Counted from the first letter of the stretch, positions 8,211 through 17,923 are shown. The stretch is DNA of 64,000 bases from WM-3-3 sp041660045 (GCA_041660045.1 JBAZXA010000001.1:434001-498000), one strand, 5' to 3'. The notes: generated from the sequence alone by a model not told the origin. Program-made: numbers and translations.

Positions 8211-8890
8211 TTATTATCCTTGGCTAATAAAGCCAGCATTTGTTCGGCTGCCGACTGCTCGGCTTTTTTTCGTGAAACCCCAACACCTATACAGCTTTGA
8301 TCTGTTAATGAGATGGAACATTTAACTTTGAACGATTGTTGATGTGGTTGCCCAGACATAGTGATTAAAGTATATTCCGGCAATTCTAGTTTTTTTGCTT
8401 GCATCATTTCCTGTAATTGTGTTTTTGGATCTTTTTGCCAATTATTTAATGATAAACCATTTAGTTTTTCATCAAATAAACGCAATATCCATTGCTGACA
8501 AATTACTATACCTTGATCTTTTACTAATGCCCCCATAATTGCTTCCAAGGCATCGGACAAAATTGAGTCCCTGCGGAATCCACCACTTTTTAGCTCACCC
8601 GAACCGAGTACCAGATAATCGCCAAGCTGCAATTCTCTCGCTAAACCAGCCAAGGAAATTTGATTAACCAAATTCGCCCTTAGACGGCTTAGTACACCTT
8701 CACTGGCCTCAGGAAACATTTCATAGAGTTTTTGTGTAATAACAAAACCTAAAATTGAATCACCTAAAAATTCCAGGCGCTCATTATTATTGGAACCTGC
8801 ACTACGATGCGTAATTGCCATTAAAAACAGTTGCGGCTCATTAAACTTTAAACCTAGTTTTTTACACAGCTCTTCTGGTTTTTTTATCAC
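8207..8890 (-). CDS. rnc: Ribonuclease III
   Basis: This endonuclease cleaves double-stranded RNA in rRNA processing and mRNA turnover. The 227-aa product carries the signature NERLEFLGDS (36-45) with the catalytic Asp44 region, the second acidic cluster SDALEAIMGAL (about 112-122), and a double-stranded RNA-binding domain near 150-225. The start used is a GTG at 8890 that overlaps the TGA of the upstream DUF4845 gene (GTGA). An AGGAG lies almost on top of this GTG, so the exact start is less certain than the identity; alignment with E. coli RNase III supports a start close to here. Confidence 0.95.
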   Translation of the reverse strand: MIKKPEELCKKLGLKFNEPQLFLMAITHRSAGSNNNERLEFLGDSILGFVITQKLYEMFPEASEGVLSRLRANLVNQISLAGLARELQLGDYLVLGSGELKSGGFRRDSILSDALEAIMGALVKDQGIVICQQWILRLFDEKLNGLSLNNWQKDPKTQLQEMMQAKKLELPEYTLITMSGQPHQQSFKVKCSISLTDQSCIGVGVSRKKAEQSAAEQMLALLAKDNK

Positions 8891-9264
8891 TCCTGGCCTG
8901 CCTCAAATGAATCATCAAACTCAGCCAGAGCACTTAAATTGCCGACTAAATTGACCACAGTCTCATATTGGATTTGAACTTTTACATAACTGGCATGCTT
9001 AGTAATTTTAATATCTTCTTTTTTTATATTAGTCACATAATTCAAATCAAAACGCTTACTGAGCATATCCCTGATTTCAAATTCACTTTTTGATTGTATA
9101 TTTTCAGTTTTTTTTACAGCTTCCAAAGCATTCATAACTTTGCTGTGATCCAAATAGATGGGCACAATTTTTAATGTCAATAAAACAAAAAAACCTATTA
9201 AAAATAATATAAAAACTATAGAAATAAAGGTTAAACCTTGTTGCCGCATTGGCGATGCATTCAT
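8887..9264 (-). CDS. DUF4845 membrane-anchored protein between lepB and rnc
   Basis: The protein has one N-terminal membrane helix, seen as GLTFISIVFILFLIGFFVLL, and a short extracytoplasmic domain, about 125 aa in all. I start it at the ATG at 9264, which has GGAG six bases upstream, rather than at a codon 21 bases earlier. The beginning resembles a prepilin (MRQQGLTFISI), though no peptidase site is certain. DUF4845 genes sit between lepB and rnc in many gammaproteobacteria; the function is unknown. It overlaps the rnc start by 4 bases. Confidence 0.85.
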   Translation of the reverse strand: MNASPMRQQGLTFISIVFILFLIGFFVLLTLKIVPIYLDHSKVMNALEAVKKTENIQSKSEFEIRDMLSKRFDLNYVTNIKKEDIKITKHASYVKVQIQYETVVNLVGNLSALAEFDDSFEAGQE

Positions 9265-9303
9265 TACGCTCTCCCATCTTGTCAATTTAAATTTAAGTGT
9301 AGA

Positions 9304-10080
9304 CTATTGCAAGATAGTGCCAATGCGATTAAACCCTAAACCTTTATTTTGCCAATCCCAATTCATCCATATAAAAAATGCTTTGCCTAATAAATTTTCT
9401 TCAGGCACGGTTCCCCAATAACGACTGTCGTTGCTATTATCCCTATTATCACCCATAACAAAATAGTTGCCTTCAGGGACAACAAACACACCTTCAACAG
9501 AAGGCACGCCGTTTCTGATCAAAATGCTATGCTCAACACCAGTCAGATTTTCTATCAAATGTTCAGCACCGGTCATCTCTTGACCCTGCCCTACACCCTG
9601 GTAACTGCCAATATCGACTTGCTCAACGGATTCACCATTGACAGTCAGCTTTTTATTAAAGTAAGAAATTTTATCGCCAGGTAGACCTATGACACGTTTT
9701 ATATAGTCCACACTTGGATCTTTTGGGAAACGAAAAACAACTATATCACCATGCTTAGGCTCATTGATTGAAATTATTTTTTTATTAATTACGGGCAATC
9801 TTATGCCGTAAGTAAATTTATTAACCAAAATAAAATCACCAATTAATAAGGTCGGCATCATTGAACCTGATGGGATACGGAAAGGCTCAGCTAAAAATGA
9901 CCGCAATAATAAAACAATGAGTATTATGGGAAAAAAAGAATGGGCATATTCCACCAAAAATGGCTCTTTTATATCGGTTACGTCGCGATCTGTTAATTTG
10001 TTGTATAAAAGATAGCCACCCCAGATTAACCCAGTAACTAAGGCGCCAATAAAAAGATAAAAAGAAAAATCAAAGTCCAT
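9304..10080 (-). CDS. lepB: Signal peptidase I LepB
   Basis: LepB cleaves signal peptides of exported proteins at the periplasmic face of the inner membrane. The 258-aa protein has two N-terminal membrane helices (about 5-26 and 49-63), the box RIPSGSMMPTL with nucleophile Ser73, the general base Lys128 in DYIKRVIGLPGD, and the GDNRDNSNDSRYWG box near the C-terminus. It follows lepA by 34 bases, the usual lepA-lepB order. Confidence 0.97.
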   Translation of the reverse strand: MDFDFSFYLFIGALVTGLIWGGYLLYNKLTDRDVTDIKEPFLVEYAHSFFPIILIVLLLRSFLAEPFRIPSGSMMPTLLIGDFILVNKFTYGIRLPVINKKIISINEPKHGDIVVFRFPKDPSVDYIKRVIGLPGDKISYFNKKLTVNGESVEQVDIGSYQGVGQGQEMTGAEHLIENLTGVEHSILIRNGVPSVEGVFVVPEGNYFVMGDNRDNSNDSRYWGTVPEENLLGKAFFIWMNWDWQNKGLGFNRIGTILQ

Positions 10081-10114
10081 ATAATTTGCTTTATTGTAGT
10101 TTAAAAAATGCGGG

Positions 10115-11914
10115 TTATTCCTTATTCATCTGCAGTACTGCCAGAAACGCTTCTTGTGGAATTTCAATATTGCCGACTTGTTTCATACGTTTTTTCCCAG
10201 CTTTTTGTTTTTCTAATAATTTTTTCTTACGGCTAATATCTCCGCCATAGCATTTTGCTGTTACATTTTTCCGCATAGCCTTAACCGTCGAACGGGCGAT
10301 AATTTTTGCCCCTATGGCGGCTTGTATCGCAACTTCATACATTTGCTTAGGAATTAATTCCTGCATTTTTTCGACTAGATCGCGCCCGCGGTTCTGGCTT
10401 AAATCTCGGTGCACAATGATAGAAAGTGCATCAACTTTATCGCCGTTGATTAACACATCAAGCTTTACTAAGGCGGCTTCTTGAAAACGTAAAAACTCAT
10501 AATCAAATGAGGCAAAGCCTCTGCTTACCGACTTTAAGCGATCGAAAAAATCCAATACAACTTCACTTAAGGGCATTTCGTAATGTAAAGAAACTTGTCT
10601 GCCAGCATATTGCATATCTTTTTGGATACCACGTTTTTCTATGCATAAATTTATGACACTACCCAAGTAATCTTGGGGTACCAGAATATTGGCGCGAATA
10701 ATAGGTTCTCTAATTTGTTTAATATTATTGACATCAGGCAACTTAGCGGGATTATCAACCATAACTACTTCATCAGTTTGGGTGATTACCTCATAAACTA
10801 CAGTGGGTGCCGTTGTAATTAAATCTACATCATATTCCCGCTCAAGGCGCTCTTGAACAATTTCCATATGCAACATACCTAAAAAACCACATCGAAAACC
10901 AAAACCTAAGGCTTGTGATGTTTCTGGTTCAAACTGTAATGCCGCATCATTAAGGTTTAATTTATTCAAGGCCTCGCGCAGGCCTTCATAGTCATCTGAG
11001 CTAATTGGATATAAGCCAGCAAAAACACGTGGTTGGACTTTTTGAAAGCCGGTCAGCTGCGCAGTTGCAGGCTTATCTGTCCAGGTTATGGTATCACCGA
11101 CTGGCGCCCCAAAAATATCCTTTATGCCTGCAACAACAAAACCTACCTCGCCGGTATTCAATAATTCTTTTTCTAATCGCTTAGGGGTAAACACCCCCAC
11201 TTTTTCAACAAGAAAAGATTTTCCTGTCGACATAATAGTAACTTTTTGTTTTTTTCGAATACTACCATGGACAATGCGGACTAACGAAACTACGCCAAGA
11301 TAACTATCAAACCATGAATCAATAATTAAGGCTTGTAATGGGCCATCGATATTGCCAACTGGCGGTGGAATTTTAATGACCAATTGTTCCAAGACATCTT
11401 CCACACCAAGTCCTGTTTTAGCGCTAATACGGATGGCATCGTCCGCAGGTATTCCTATCACATCTTCAATTTCTTCTACCACACGATCTGGCTCAGCCGA
11501 AGGTAAATCAATCTTATTTAGCACAGGCAATACTTCCAAGCCTTGTTCTATGGCCGTGTAGCAATTAGCAACCGACTGCGCTTCCACACCTTGAGCGGCA
11601 TCAACCACTAATAAAGCGCCTTCGCAAGCGGCTAACGATCTAGACACTTCATAAGAAAAATCAACATGCCCAGGCGTATCAATAAAATTAAGCTGGTAAG
11701 TCTCACCATCTTTAGCCTTAAAATCCAGTGTAACGCTTTGGGCTTTGATAGTGATTCCACGCTCCTTTTCAATATCCATAGAGTCTAGCACTTGCGCCGA
11801 CATCTCCCGGACACTAAGGCCGCCACAAATTTGGATAAAACGGTCAGCTAACGTCGATTTGCCATGATCTATGTGTGCAATTATGGAAAAATTTCTTATA
11901 TGTTTTAAATCCAC
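10115..11914 (-). CDS. lepA: Elongation factor 4 (LepA), ribosome back-translocase GTPase
   Basis: The 599-aa length is that of LepA, and the domain order is G domain, EF-G-like domains II, III and V, then the LepA-specific C-terminal domain. Motifs are AHIDHGKST near residues 13-21, DTPGHVDF and NKIDLP, and the C-terminal GGDISRKKKLLEKQK signature. EF4 acts on stalled or mispaired ribosomes and influences initiation. The gene begins 3 bases after the mucD stop codon and precedes lepB. Confidence 0.98.
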   Translation of the reverse strand: MDLKHIRNFSIIAHIDHGKSTLADRFIQICGGLSVREMSAQVLDSMDIEKERGITIKAQSVTLDFKAKDGETYQLNFIDTPGHVDFSYEVSRSLAACEGALLVVDAAQGVEAQSVANCYTAIEQGLEVLPVLNKIDLPSAEPDRVVEEIEDVIGIPADDAIRISAKTGLGVEDVLEQLVIKIPPPVGNIDGPLQALIIDSWFDSYLGVVSLVRIVHGSIRKKQKVTIMSTGKSFLVEKVGVFTPKRLEKELLNTGEVGFVVAGIKDIFGAPVGDTITWTDKPATAQLTGFQKVQPRVFAGLYPISSDDYEGLREALNKLNLNDAALQFEPETSQALGFGFRCGFLGMLHMEIVQERLEREYDVDLITTAPTVVYEVITQTDEVVMVDNPAKLPDVNNIKQIREPIIRANILVPQDYLGSVINLCIEKRGIQKDMQYAGRQVSLHYEMPLSEVVLDFFDRLKSVSRGFASFDYEFLRFQEAALVKLDVLINGDKVDALSIIVHRDLSQNRGRDLVEKMQELIPKQMYEVAIQAAIGAKIIARSTVKAMRKNVTAKCYGGDISRKKKLLEKQKAGKKRMKQVGNIEIPQEAFLAVLQMNKE

Positions 11915-11917
11915 GTG

Positions 11918-13315
11918 TCATTTATCTATTTTAAGTGCCAAGAAAACTGGACTACCTTGGCGCTGAATAAGTACAGCGACTGATTTGCCCGCAGGAAGTT
12001 CTTTGATTATTTTATCAAAATCGGCAACATCACTGACGACATTATTTTGGATCCGTAAAATAACATCGCCACGGACAACACCTGCATCGGCTGCAGGACC
12101 TTTACCAACGGATTGGACAAGGACACCATTTTTTGCAATTTGTAAGCGTTGTCTTTGTTCTGGGGTTATTTCACTTACCGTGACGCCAATGCGGTTAGTC
12201 GGTTTAACATCAGGTTTAACATCCGCAATTTTTTCATCTTCCTCAGGCAGCAAGCCAACGTTTACCGAAATAGTTTTTTCTTCGCCTTGGCGGATAATTT
12301 TTACCGAGGATTTTTGATTGATTGGGGTTAATCCCACCATCGGCGGTAACTCACTCGATGTTTCTACTGGTTTGCCATTGAACTCCGTAATAATATCACC
12401 AATTTGCAAACCTGCTTTTTCGGAAGGGCCACCTGGTATAACTTTAGAAACCAATGCACCTTGCGGTTTTTTCATACCAAAAGATTCTGCAAGTTCGCGG
12501 GTGACATCTTGAATTTGTACGCCCAACCAACCTCGAGAAACTTTACCATTGGCCTTGATCTGATCGACTACATTCATAACAACATCAATGGGAATCGCAA
12601 ATGATAATCCCATAAACCCACCTGTGCGGCTATAAATTTGGGAATTAATGCCGATAACCTTACCTTCCATATTAAATAGCGGCCCGCCGGAGTTACCAGG
12701 GTTTATAGCAACATCTGTTTGAATAAATGGCACATAATTACCGCCAGGTAAACTACGGCCTTTCGCACTAACAATACCTGCAGTGACCGATTGTTCAAAA
12801 CCAAACGGAGAACCGATCGCTAATACCCATTCACCGACTTGAAGGTTTTCGGGTGAGCCTACATTAATCACAGGCAGGTCATTAGCATCAACCTTAAGCA
12901 AGGCAACATCCGTTCTGGCATCAGAGCCAATTAATTTAGCCAATAATTCTCGCCGATCACTGAATTTAACCACGATTTCGTCGGCATTTTTGACGACATG
13001 ATGGTTGGTCAATATGTAGCCATCTTTTGAAATTATAAAGCCTGAGCCGAGTGATCGGGTTTCTTTTGGGACATTGCCCTCACCTTGACCATTAAAAAAA
13101 TGTTTAAACAATTCTTCCATTTCAGGTGGTAGATCTTGCGGTAACTGCTGGTCTTGCATTGGCGCTTCGGTGGCAGGCGCTTTTTGTGAGGTACTAATAT
13201 TAACAACAGCAGGGCCATTTTCTTTTACCATTGAGGTGAAATCCGGCAATTGCGCCCAAGCATTTTGACTGATTATAAAAATGACGACAAACTGCCAAAC
13301 AAACTTGTTGAGCAT
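11918..13315 (-). CDS. mucD: Periplasmic serine endoprotease, DegP/MucD family
   Basis: This HtrA-type protease has the catalytic triad His106 (TNHHVV), Asp136 (TDVALLKV) and Ser209 (GNSGGPL), followed by two PDZ domains, within 465 aa. I start at the ATG at 13315, with GGAG six bases before it; that start gives a clean signal peptide ending near NAWA. A longer frame would add 15 residues. It degrades or refolds damaged envelope proteins, and in Pseudomonas MucD restrains AlgU activation. It lies downstream of mucB, separated by about 160 bases with a hairpin, and runs on into lepA. Confidence 0.95.
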   Translation of the reverse strand: MLNKFVWQFVVIFIISQNAWAQLPDFTSMVKENGPAVVNISTSQKAPATEAPMQDQQLPQDLPPEMEELFKHFFNGQGEGNVPKETRSLGSGFIISKDGYILTNHHVVKNADEIVVKFSDRRELLAKLIGSDARTDVALLKVDANDLPVINVGSPENLQVGEWVLAIGSPFGFEQSVTAGIVSAKGRSLPGGNYVPFIQTDVAINPGNSGGPLFNMEGKVIGINSQIYSRTGGFMGLSFAIPIDVVMNVVDQIKANGKVSRGWLGVQIQDVTRELAESFGMKKPQGALVSKVIPGGPSEKAGLQIGDIITEFNGKPVETSSELPPMVGLTPINQKSSVKIIRQGEEKTISVNVGLLPEEDEKIADVKPDVKPTNRIGVTVSEITPEQRQRLQIAKNGVLVQSVGKGPAADAGVVRGDVILRIQNNVVSDVADFDKIIKELPAGKSVAVLIQRQGSPVFLALKIDK

Positions 13316-13409
13316 AAAAACTCCATTCATTAAGGAATAAAAATGGTTAAACTTTTTCAAAAATGGGATTCCCCAAATTTAAACATGACAAGATAAGTAA
13401 ACGAAAGCA

Positions 13410-13433
13410 GCTACATTAAAAGAGAAATGTAGC
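13410..13433 (-). terminator. Hairpin between mucB and mucD
   Basis: GCTACATT (13410-13417) pairs perfectly with AATGTAGC (13426-13433) around an 8-base loop. On the reverse strand it is followed by TGCTTTCGTTTAC, not a clean T-run, so it is a weak terminator or attenuator that may lower readthrough from algU-mucA-mucB into mucD-lepA. Confidence 0.4.
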
Positions 13434-13476
13434 CAAAAAATTCTTTAGTTAATAAAAATTAGGGGATTGGATTTAT

Positions 13477-14472
13477 TTAGGGACTACTTTGTTTAATTTT
13501 TACCGCTTGGGCTATCGCTTTTACGGTCTTAGCTGGCACATCCCCCAAAACAGTTACTTGCGCATCATTGATAGTGCGGCTAAAAAAATTGACGGCTCCC
13601 ACCGATTGCATGCCATCAAATTTCTCTTGTTCAGATTTAACGCCGGTATTTTTTATTTCTACATATACAGAAACAGAGGCAAACCCATCACTTAGCAGCA
13701 AATGATCTGCCAGTTGATCTGAACGATGCAAAGGTCTGCGTGTAAAAAATATTTCCCTAAATCCCATGATAGGTAAATTCCCTATCGTTAACGCTGCAAT
13801 TTCTGCTGGTGATTGCTTGGGGGCAGCTGAGACATAGCCTGTAGCTGTATCATCAGACAATGTCTGTTCACGATCCATATCGACTAAGGCGAGCTTATCT
13901 TTAACCTCAATATCGGTAAATACCACTTGTTCTAAGGTCATATTTTGGACATCATAAACTTCAACTTTTAAAGGCAAATATTGTTTTTGCTCTATCCAAA
14001 TTTTTCGAGCATATCGAAACTCATCTTTTGGCTCTATTTTAATGACAAAAGCCGGCAGCATAGCGATATCTTCTTGGCCAACTATTTCAAAACTGTAAGC
14101 TTCATTCAAGCCATCTAAGTTTTTAGGTAAATCCAGTAAAAAAGACCGCGGTGAAGGTCTGTGATCAACAACCATTTGCTTTGTTGCTTTAAACAAACAA
14201 CTTACTTTGTCAGCATCCCTAACTATTTCCCGCAAAGGAGAGTTTAATGACAATAAACGTTCTTGCTCGACACCATGATCATAGACATGGAAATATTTCA
14301 TGGTTTCGAGTTTCCCATTCCTCAAAAAGGCAACCGTACCTTGATAGTTTAAGGTTGCCATAGAATGTACCGTTTTCATTAAAATATCTTTAGCTTGCTG
14401 TTCAGTATCAGCCTTAGAAACAAGGTAAAAAGTCAGTAAAAAGGTAAAAACAATCCGTTTTATCACTATCAT
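13477..14472 (-). CDS. mucB: MucB/RseB, periplasmic regulator of the anti-sigma factor
   Basis: MucB binds the periplasmic part of MucA and shields it from proteolysis until lipid or envelope signals release it. The 331-aa protein has an N-terminal signal sequence (IKRIVFTFLLTFYLVSKA), the LolA-like large domain (about 20-210) with KYFHVYDHGVEQERLLSL, and a smaller C-terminal domain with the AVNFFSRTINDAQVTVLGD stretch. The start overlaps the mucA stop by 4 bases (ATGA). Confidence 0.93.
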   Translation of the reverse strand: MIVIKRIVFTFLLTFYLVSKADTEQQAKDILMKTVHSMATLNYQGTVAFLRNGKLETMKYFHVYDHGVEQERLLSLNSPLREIVRDADKVSCLFKATKQMVVDHRPSPRSFLLDLPKNLDGLNEAYSFEIVGQEDIAMLPAFVIKIEPKDEFRYARKIWIEQKQYLPLKVEVYDVQNMTLEQVVFTDIEVKDKLALVDMDREQTLSDDTATGYVSAAPKQSPAEIAALTIGNLPIMGFREIFFTRRPLHRSDQLADHLLLSDGFASVSVYVEIKNTGVKSEQEKFDGMQSVGAVNFFSRTINDAQVTVLGDVPAKTVKAIAQAVKIKQSSP

Positions 14473-15008
14473 TCCCGTTCAAACGTTGCAACTCTGGCAT
14501 AGGGCTGAAAATGGGCTTCCCCATTTGTATAGACACTGTTATCGTGAGCTTGAAGATAGTCATTAAAACGTTGGTTGGCATGATCCCGGCCTGATTGCGG
14601 GTTTTCAGGCTGGATAGGGTCTATGACTTTTTGTGCATCCGCCAAGGGTAAGGAACCCGTTGGGTTATTCTCTACCAATAAACGGTTTGGTAATGCCAAC
14701 ACTGCCAAAAAGGCGATTGAAGCCGCCAGCGCCATCCATTTATAGTGCTGTTTAAATAGCTTGGGTTTAGTTTGGCGTAACAAATAATTGGGTTCATGCT
14801 CAAGCTGTTCACGGATACGCGCTGAAAAATCTATATCCGGCAATATGATGGGCTCTTTTTTCAGCACGGATCCAATTGCCTGATAGCGCTCCATTTGCTT
14901 TTGTAGCCCTGGCTGCGCACAGATTTGTTCTAATAACTCCAATGCGTCCTTAGATGGAAGCTCGTTATCCAATAATACAGAAATTTTTTGCTTTAGCTCG
15001 TCGTGCAT
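14469..15008 (-). CDS. mucA: MucA/RseA-type anti-sigma factor
   Basis: The 179-aa protein has an N-terminal cytoplasmic sigma-binding part, with LKQKISVLLDNELPSKDALEL near the start, a single membrane helix (about 91-107) and a periplasmic tail. It should hold the AlgU sigma factor at the membrane until DegS/AlgW and RseP-type cleavage. I start at the ATG at 15008, whose first base overlaps the algU stop (TGATG), rather than at a TTG one codon earlier. Overlap with both algU and mucB indicates tight stoichiometric coupling. Confidence 0.93.
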   Translation of the reverse strand: MHDELKQKISVLLDNELPSKDALELLEQICAQPGLQKQMERYQAIGSVLKKEPIILPDIDFSARIREQLEHEPNYLLRQTKPKLFKQHYKWMALAASIAFLAVLALPNRLLVENNPTGSLPLADAQKVIDPIQPENPQSGRDHANQRFNDYLQAHDNSVYTNGEAHFQPYARVATFERE

Positions 15009-15610
15009 CAAAGATCACCGTTTGCGAGTAATGGGTTTAATTTACTATCGATAGCTTCACGCGCCCTAAAAATGCGCGACCGCACCGTACCTACCGGACA
15101 ATCCATAGCCTGGGCAATTTCCTCATAGCTTAGACCTTCAAATTCCCTTAAGGTTATTGCGATACGCATTTCTTCAGGAAGCTGTTCTATTGCCGTTTGA
15201 ATCACTTCAGCTATTTCATCATTGAGCAACAAGTTTTCAGGTGTTTCTAAGCCCCGTAATTGAGGTGCCTGTTCAATTTGTTCAGCATCAAGGATGTCAA
15301 CTTGTGAATCTACATTCCTTCTCGATCTGGAAACCAGATAATTTTTTGCCGTATTAATGGCAATACGGTACAGCCATGTGAAAAAAGCACTTTCCCCTCT
15401 AAAACTGCCCAGTGCCCGGTATGCCTTGATGAAAGTTTCCTGAGCCACATCCTGAGCTTCACTAGGATCTTTAACATATCGATTTACCAACTGAATAATT
15501 TTGTGCTGGTATTTAAGCACAAGAAGGTCGTAAGCTCTCTTATCGCCTTGCTGTACCCGCAAAACGAGTTCATGATCAAGTTGTTCGCCAGTCCTTGTTT
15601 GGTTATTCAC
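15008..15610 (-). CDS. algU: RNA polymerase sigma factor AlgU/RpoE (sigma-E family)
   Basis: This 200-aa extracytoplasmic-function sigma factor has region 2 (about 22-90, with AQDVAQETFIKAYRAL and FFTWLYRIAINTAKNYL) and region 4 (about 130-190, with the LREFEGLSYEEIAQAMDCP helix-turn-helix). It directs the envelope-stress regulon. The start used is a GTG at 15610 preceded by AAAGAG. A sigma-E-type promoter lies just upstream, so the operon is likely self-activated. nadB is divergent, as in E. coli. Confidence 0.96.
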   Translation of the reverse strand: MNNQTRTGEQLDHELVLRVQQGDKRAYDLLVLKYQHKIIQLVNRYVKDPSEAQDVAQETFIKAYRALGSFRGESAFFTWLYRIAINTAKNYLVSRSRRNVDSQVDILDAEQIEQAPQLRGLETPENLLLNDEIAEVIQTAIEQLPEEMRIAITLREFEGLSYEEIAQAMDCPVGTVRSRIFRAREAIDSKLNPLLANGDL

Positions 15611-15628
15611 TAGTTCTCTTTAACGATT

Positions 15629-15655
15629 ATTGACAGAATTAAGACGTATAAGTTC
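15629..15655 (-). promoter_or_regulatory. Sigma-E-type autoregulatory promoter of algU
   Basis: On the reverse strand GAACTT (15655-15650) is followed 16 bases later by TCAAT (15633-15629), preceded by G, matching the GAACTT-N15/16-GTCAA pattern of sigma-E promoters. It lies about 20-45 bases upstream of the algU GTG. The spacing and both boxes fit autoregulation as known for rpoE/algU. Confidence 0.65.
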
Positions 15656-15782
15656 TATGGTTATAAAAAAATTGCTATCGGCTTAAAAAGCTTTATTATC
15701 CATAAACAAGAGGCTTTATGCCAAATTTACTGTCGTTTTGACGATTAAATTTTTACCCTTAGAATAGTTTAGAATTTAAAGT

Positions 15783-17423
15783 ATGCCTGATCCTTATTTT
15801 GACGTCCTTATTATAGGCAGCGGCTGCGCTGGTCTTAGCTTAGCCATCAAACTCGCCGCCCACCCTACCCGTATCGCCGTATTATCAAAACTTGCCTTAA
15901 CTTCGGGCAGTACTTATCACGCGCAAGGCGGCATTTCTGCCGTATTTGATGCCAATGATTCAGTTGATTCCCACTTTGAAGACACGATAGCGGCAGGTGC
16001 TGGCTTGTGCGACCCTGACATTGTGCGGCTGGTTGTGAACCAGGGTAAAAATTCCATAAATTGGCTTAGGCAACAAGGCGTCATTTTTACGGAAGAACAA
16101 TCACAAATTGGTGAACACAAATTACATTTAAACCAAGAAGGTGGCCATTCCCATCGTCGAGTTGTCCATACAGCTGACGCCACTGGAAAAGCTGTTTCCT
16201 TAAGCCTAATCGATCAGGCCAAATCCTGTTCCAACATCGAATTGTTTGAACATCAAAATGTTGTTGAACTCATTACCCAAACCCGGCCTAAAAACCAAGG
16301 CAAACAAGTGGTCGGCGCTTATGTGCTAGATACCGAGAAAAACCAAATCAATGCCATATCTGCCCGTATAGTTGTCCTCGCGACTGGGGGCGCCAATAAA
16401 GTTTATTTATACAGCACCAATCCACAAAGCTCAACTGGAGATGGCATTGCGTTAGCCTGGCGTGCCGGCTGCCGAGTCAGCAATATGGAGTTTATGCAGT
16501 TTCACCCGACCTGCCTTTATCATCCAGAAGCCCGTTCATTTCTTATCAGTGAGGCACTTAGAGGTGAAGGTGGTTATTTAACCTTGCCAGATGGCTCTCC
16601 GTTTATGCAAAACTTTGATGCCCGGGGAGATTTGGCACCCCGTGACATTGTCGCCCGGGCCATAGACCATGAAATGAAAAAAAGAGGCTTAGAATGTGTC
16701 TATTTAGCTATTCATCACCGGCCTGAAGCCTTTATAAAAGAACACTTTCCAACCATCTACCAATGCTGCCTTGAATTTGGCATCGATATTACCAAACAGC
16801 CTATACCCGTGGTTCCGGCCGCGCACTATACCTGTGGTGGTGTGTTAATTGATAACCACGCCCGTACGGATATTATTAATTTATACGCGATTGGTGAAGT
16901 TGCCTGTACCGGCTTGCACGGCGCTAATCGCATGGCCAGCAATTCATTGCTGGAATGCTTAGTCTTTGCAGACCGGGCCAGTGAAGATATTTTGTCAAAG
17001 TTAGCCAATATTCCTGCACCACCCAAGTTACTACCCTGGGATGAATCGTTAGTTAATGATTCAGATGAAGAAGTGGTTGTTGCGCATAACTGGAATGAGT
17101 TAAGGCATTTTATGTGGGATTATGTGGGCATTGTGCGGACAGACAAACGTTTAAGCCGGGCTATGCACCGCATAGAATTGCTTAAAAGTGAAATCGGTGA
17201 ATACTATAGCAACTTTAGGATTACCAGCGACTTGCTGGAGTTGCGCAACTTAGTCACCGTAGCCGAATTAATCGTACTTTGTGCACAGCAGCGTAAAGAA
17301 AGCCGAGGGCTTCATTATACCGCTGACTATCCAGAAATGGATGACAGCAAGCCTGCACAAAACACTATATTAACGCCGCCTAGACCTAAAATTAGGCGTC
17401 AACGTTTTCGACTAATGCCTTAA
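15783..17423 (+). CDS. nadB: L-aspartate oxidase NadB
   Basis: NadB oxidises L-aspartate to iminoaspartate with FAD, the first step of de novo NAD synthesis. The 546-aa flavoprotein begins with the dinucleotide-binding GSGCAGLSLAIKLA (about 11-24) and has QGGISAVFD, the active-site stretch MEFMQFHPTCLY, HYTCGGVLID and a C-terminal helical domain. Length and motifs match the succinate dehydrogenase/NadB family; the adjacency to algU is the E. coli arrangement. Its 3' end overlaps the convergent lipoprotein gene by 12 bases. Confidence 0.97.
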   Translation: MPDPYFDVLIIGSGCAGLSLAIKLAAHPTRIAVLSKLALTSGSTYHAQGGISAVFDANDSVDSHFEDTIAAGAGLCDPDIVRLVVNQGKNSINWLRQQGVIFTEEQSQIGEHKLHLNQEGGHSHRRVVHTADATGKAVSLSLIDQAKSCSNIELFEHQNVVELITQTRPKNQGKQVVGAYVLDTEKNQINAISARIVVLATGGANKVYLYSTNPQSSTGDGIALAWRAGCRVSNMEFMQFHPTCLYHPEARSFLISEALRGEGGYLTLPDGSPFMQNFDARGDLAPRDIVARAIDHEMKKRGLECVYLAIHHRPEAFIKEHFPTIYQCCLEFGIDITKQPIPVVPAAHYTCGGVLIDNHARTDIINLYAIGEVACTGLHGANRMASNSLLECLVFADRASEDILSKLANIPAPPKLLPWDESLVNDSDEEVVVAHNWNELRHFMWDYVGIVRTDKRLSRAMHRIELLKSEIGEYYSNFRITSDLLELRNLVTVAELIVLCAQQRKESRGLHYTADYPEMDDSKPAQNTILTPPRPKIRRQRFRLMP

Positions 17424-17795
17424 TAACACCTCAACTTCGCGCGCGGAATGCTCACAGCTTGCCGCAGACTTTTGCACACGACGACGCAAAAAAAAGCCGA
17501 TACTTAATCCGTCAGTTTCACGCGAAACATATTCATTCAGTGGTAGACAAGCCCCCTGCATAGCTTTTTCTGCAGTTATTAGTTTTGGATCTTCGGGGCT
17601 GCCACTTTCAGTTAACGTCATAACTTCGCTAGTCAACTGGTTTTGAAGTCTAAAAACGGATTCGACATAATCTGCAAATGCCTCATGCGATTGCTCCCCA
17701 GAACCTGAATCTGCTAAATATGGCAAACTGCACGCTGACAAACCAAATATTAGGGCAAAATTTAGAATTACATATTGAAAATTAACCTGTCGCAT
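17412..17795 (-). CDS. Small predicted lipoprotein
   Basis: The 127-aa product has a hydrophobic leader ending in the lipobox LSAC (19-22), so Cys22 should be lipidated. The mature part is helical and polar, with two further Cys (about residues 83 and 114) that could pair. GGAG about ten bases upstream supports the ATG. No family was recognised. It converges on nadB with a 12-base overlap and is not obviously part of an operon. Confidence 0.75.
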   Translation of the reverse strand: MRQVNFQYVILNFALIFGLSACSLPYLADSGSGEQSHEAFADYVESVFRLQNQLTSEVMTLTESGSPEDPKLITAEKAMQGACLPLNEYVSRETDGLSIGFFLRRRVQKSAASCEHSAREVEVLLRH

Positions 17796-17923
17796 AATCT
17801 ACATCTCCATTAGCCAATTATAACCCCGTCCGATCTCACTGTTTTTGTTTATCCTATGGTTCTAGGTGTATACTTCGGCATAAAAAATAATAACGATTAA
17901 ACAACATCCAGGGTGTTAAGCTC

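Noticed and set aside
11352..11561. Antisense open frames within lepA, dnaE, hrpA and other genes
   Set aside because: They lie wholly inside well-supported genes, lack ribosome binding sites, and their translations resemble no protein family.
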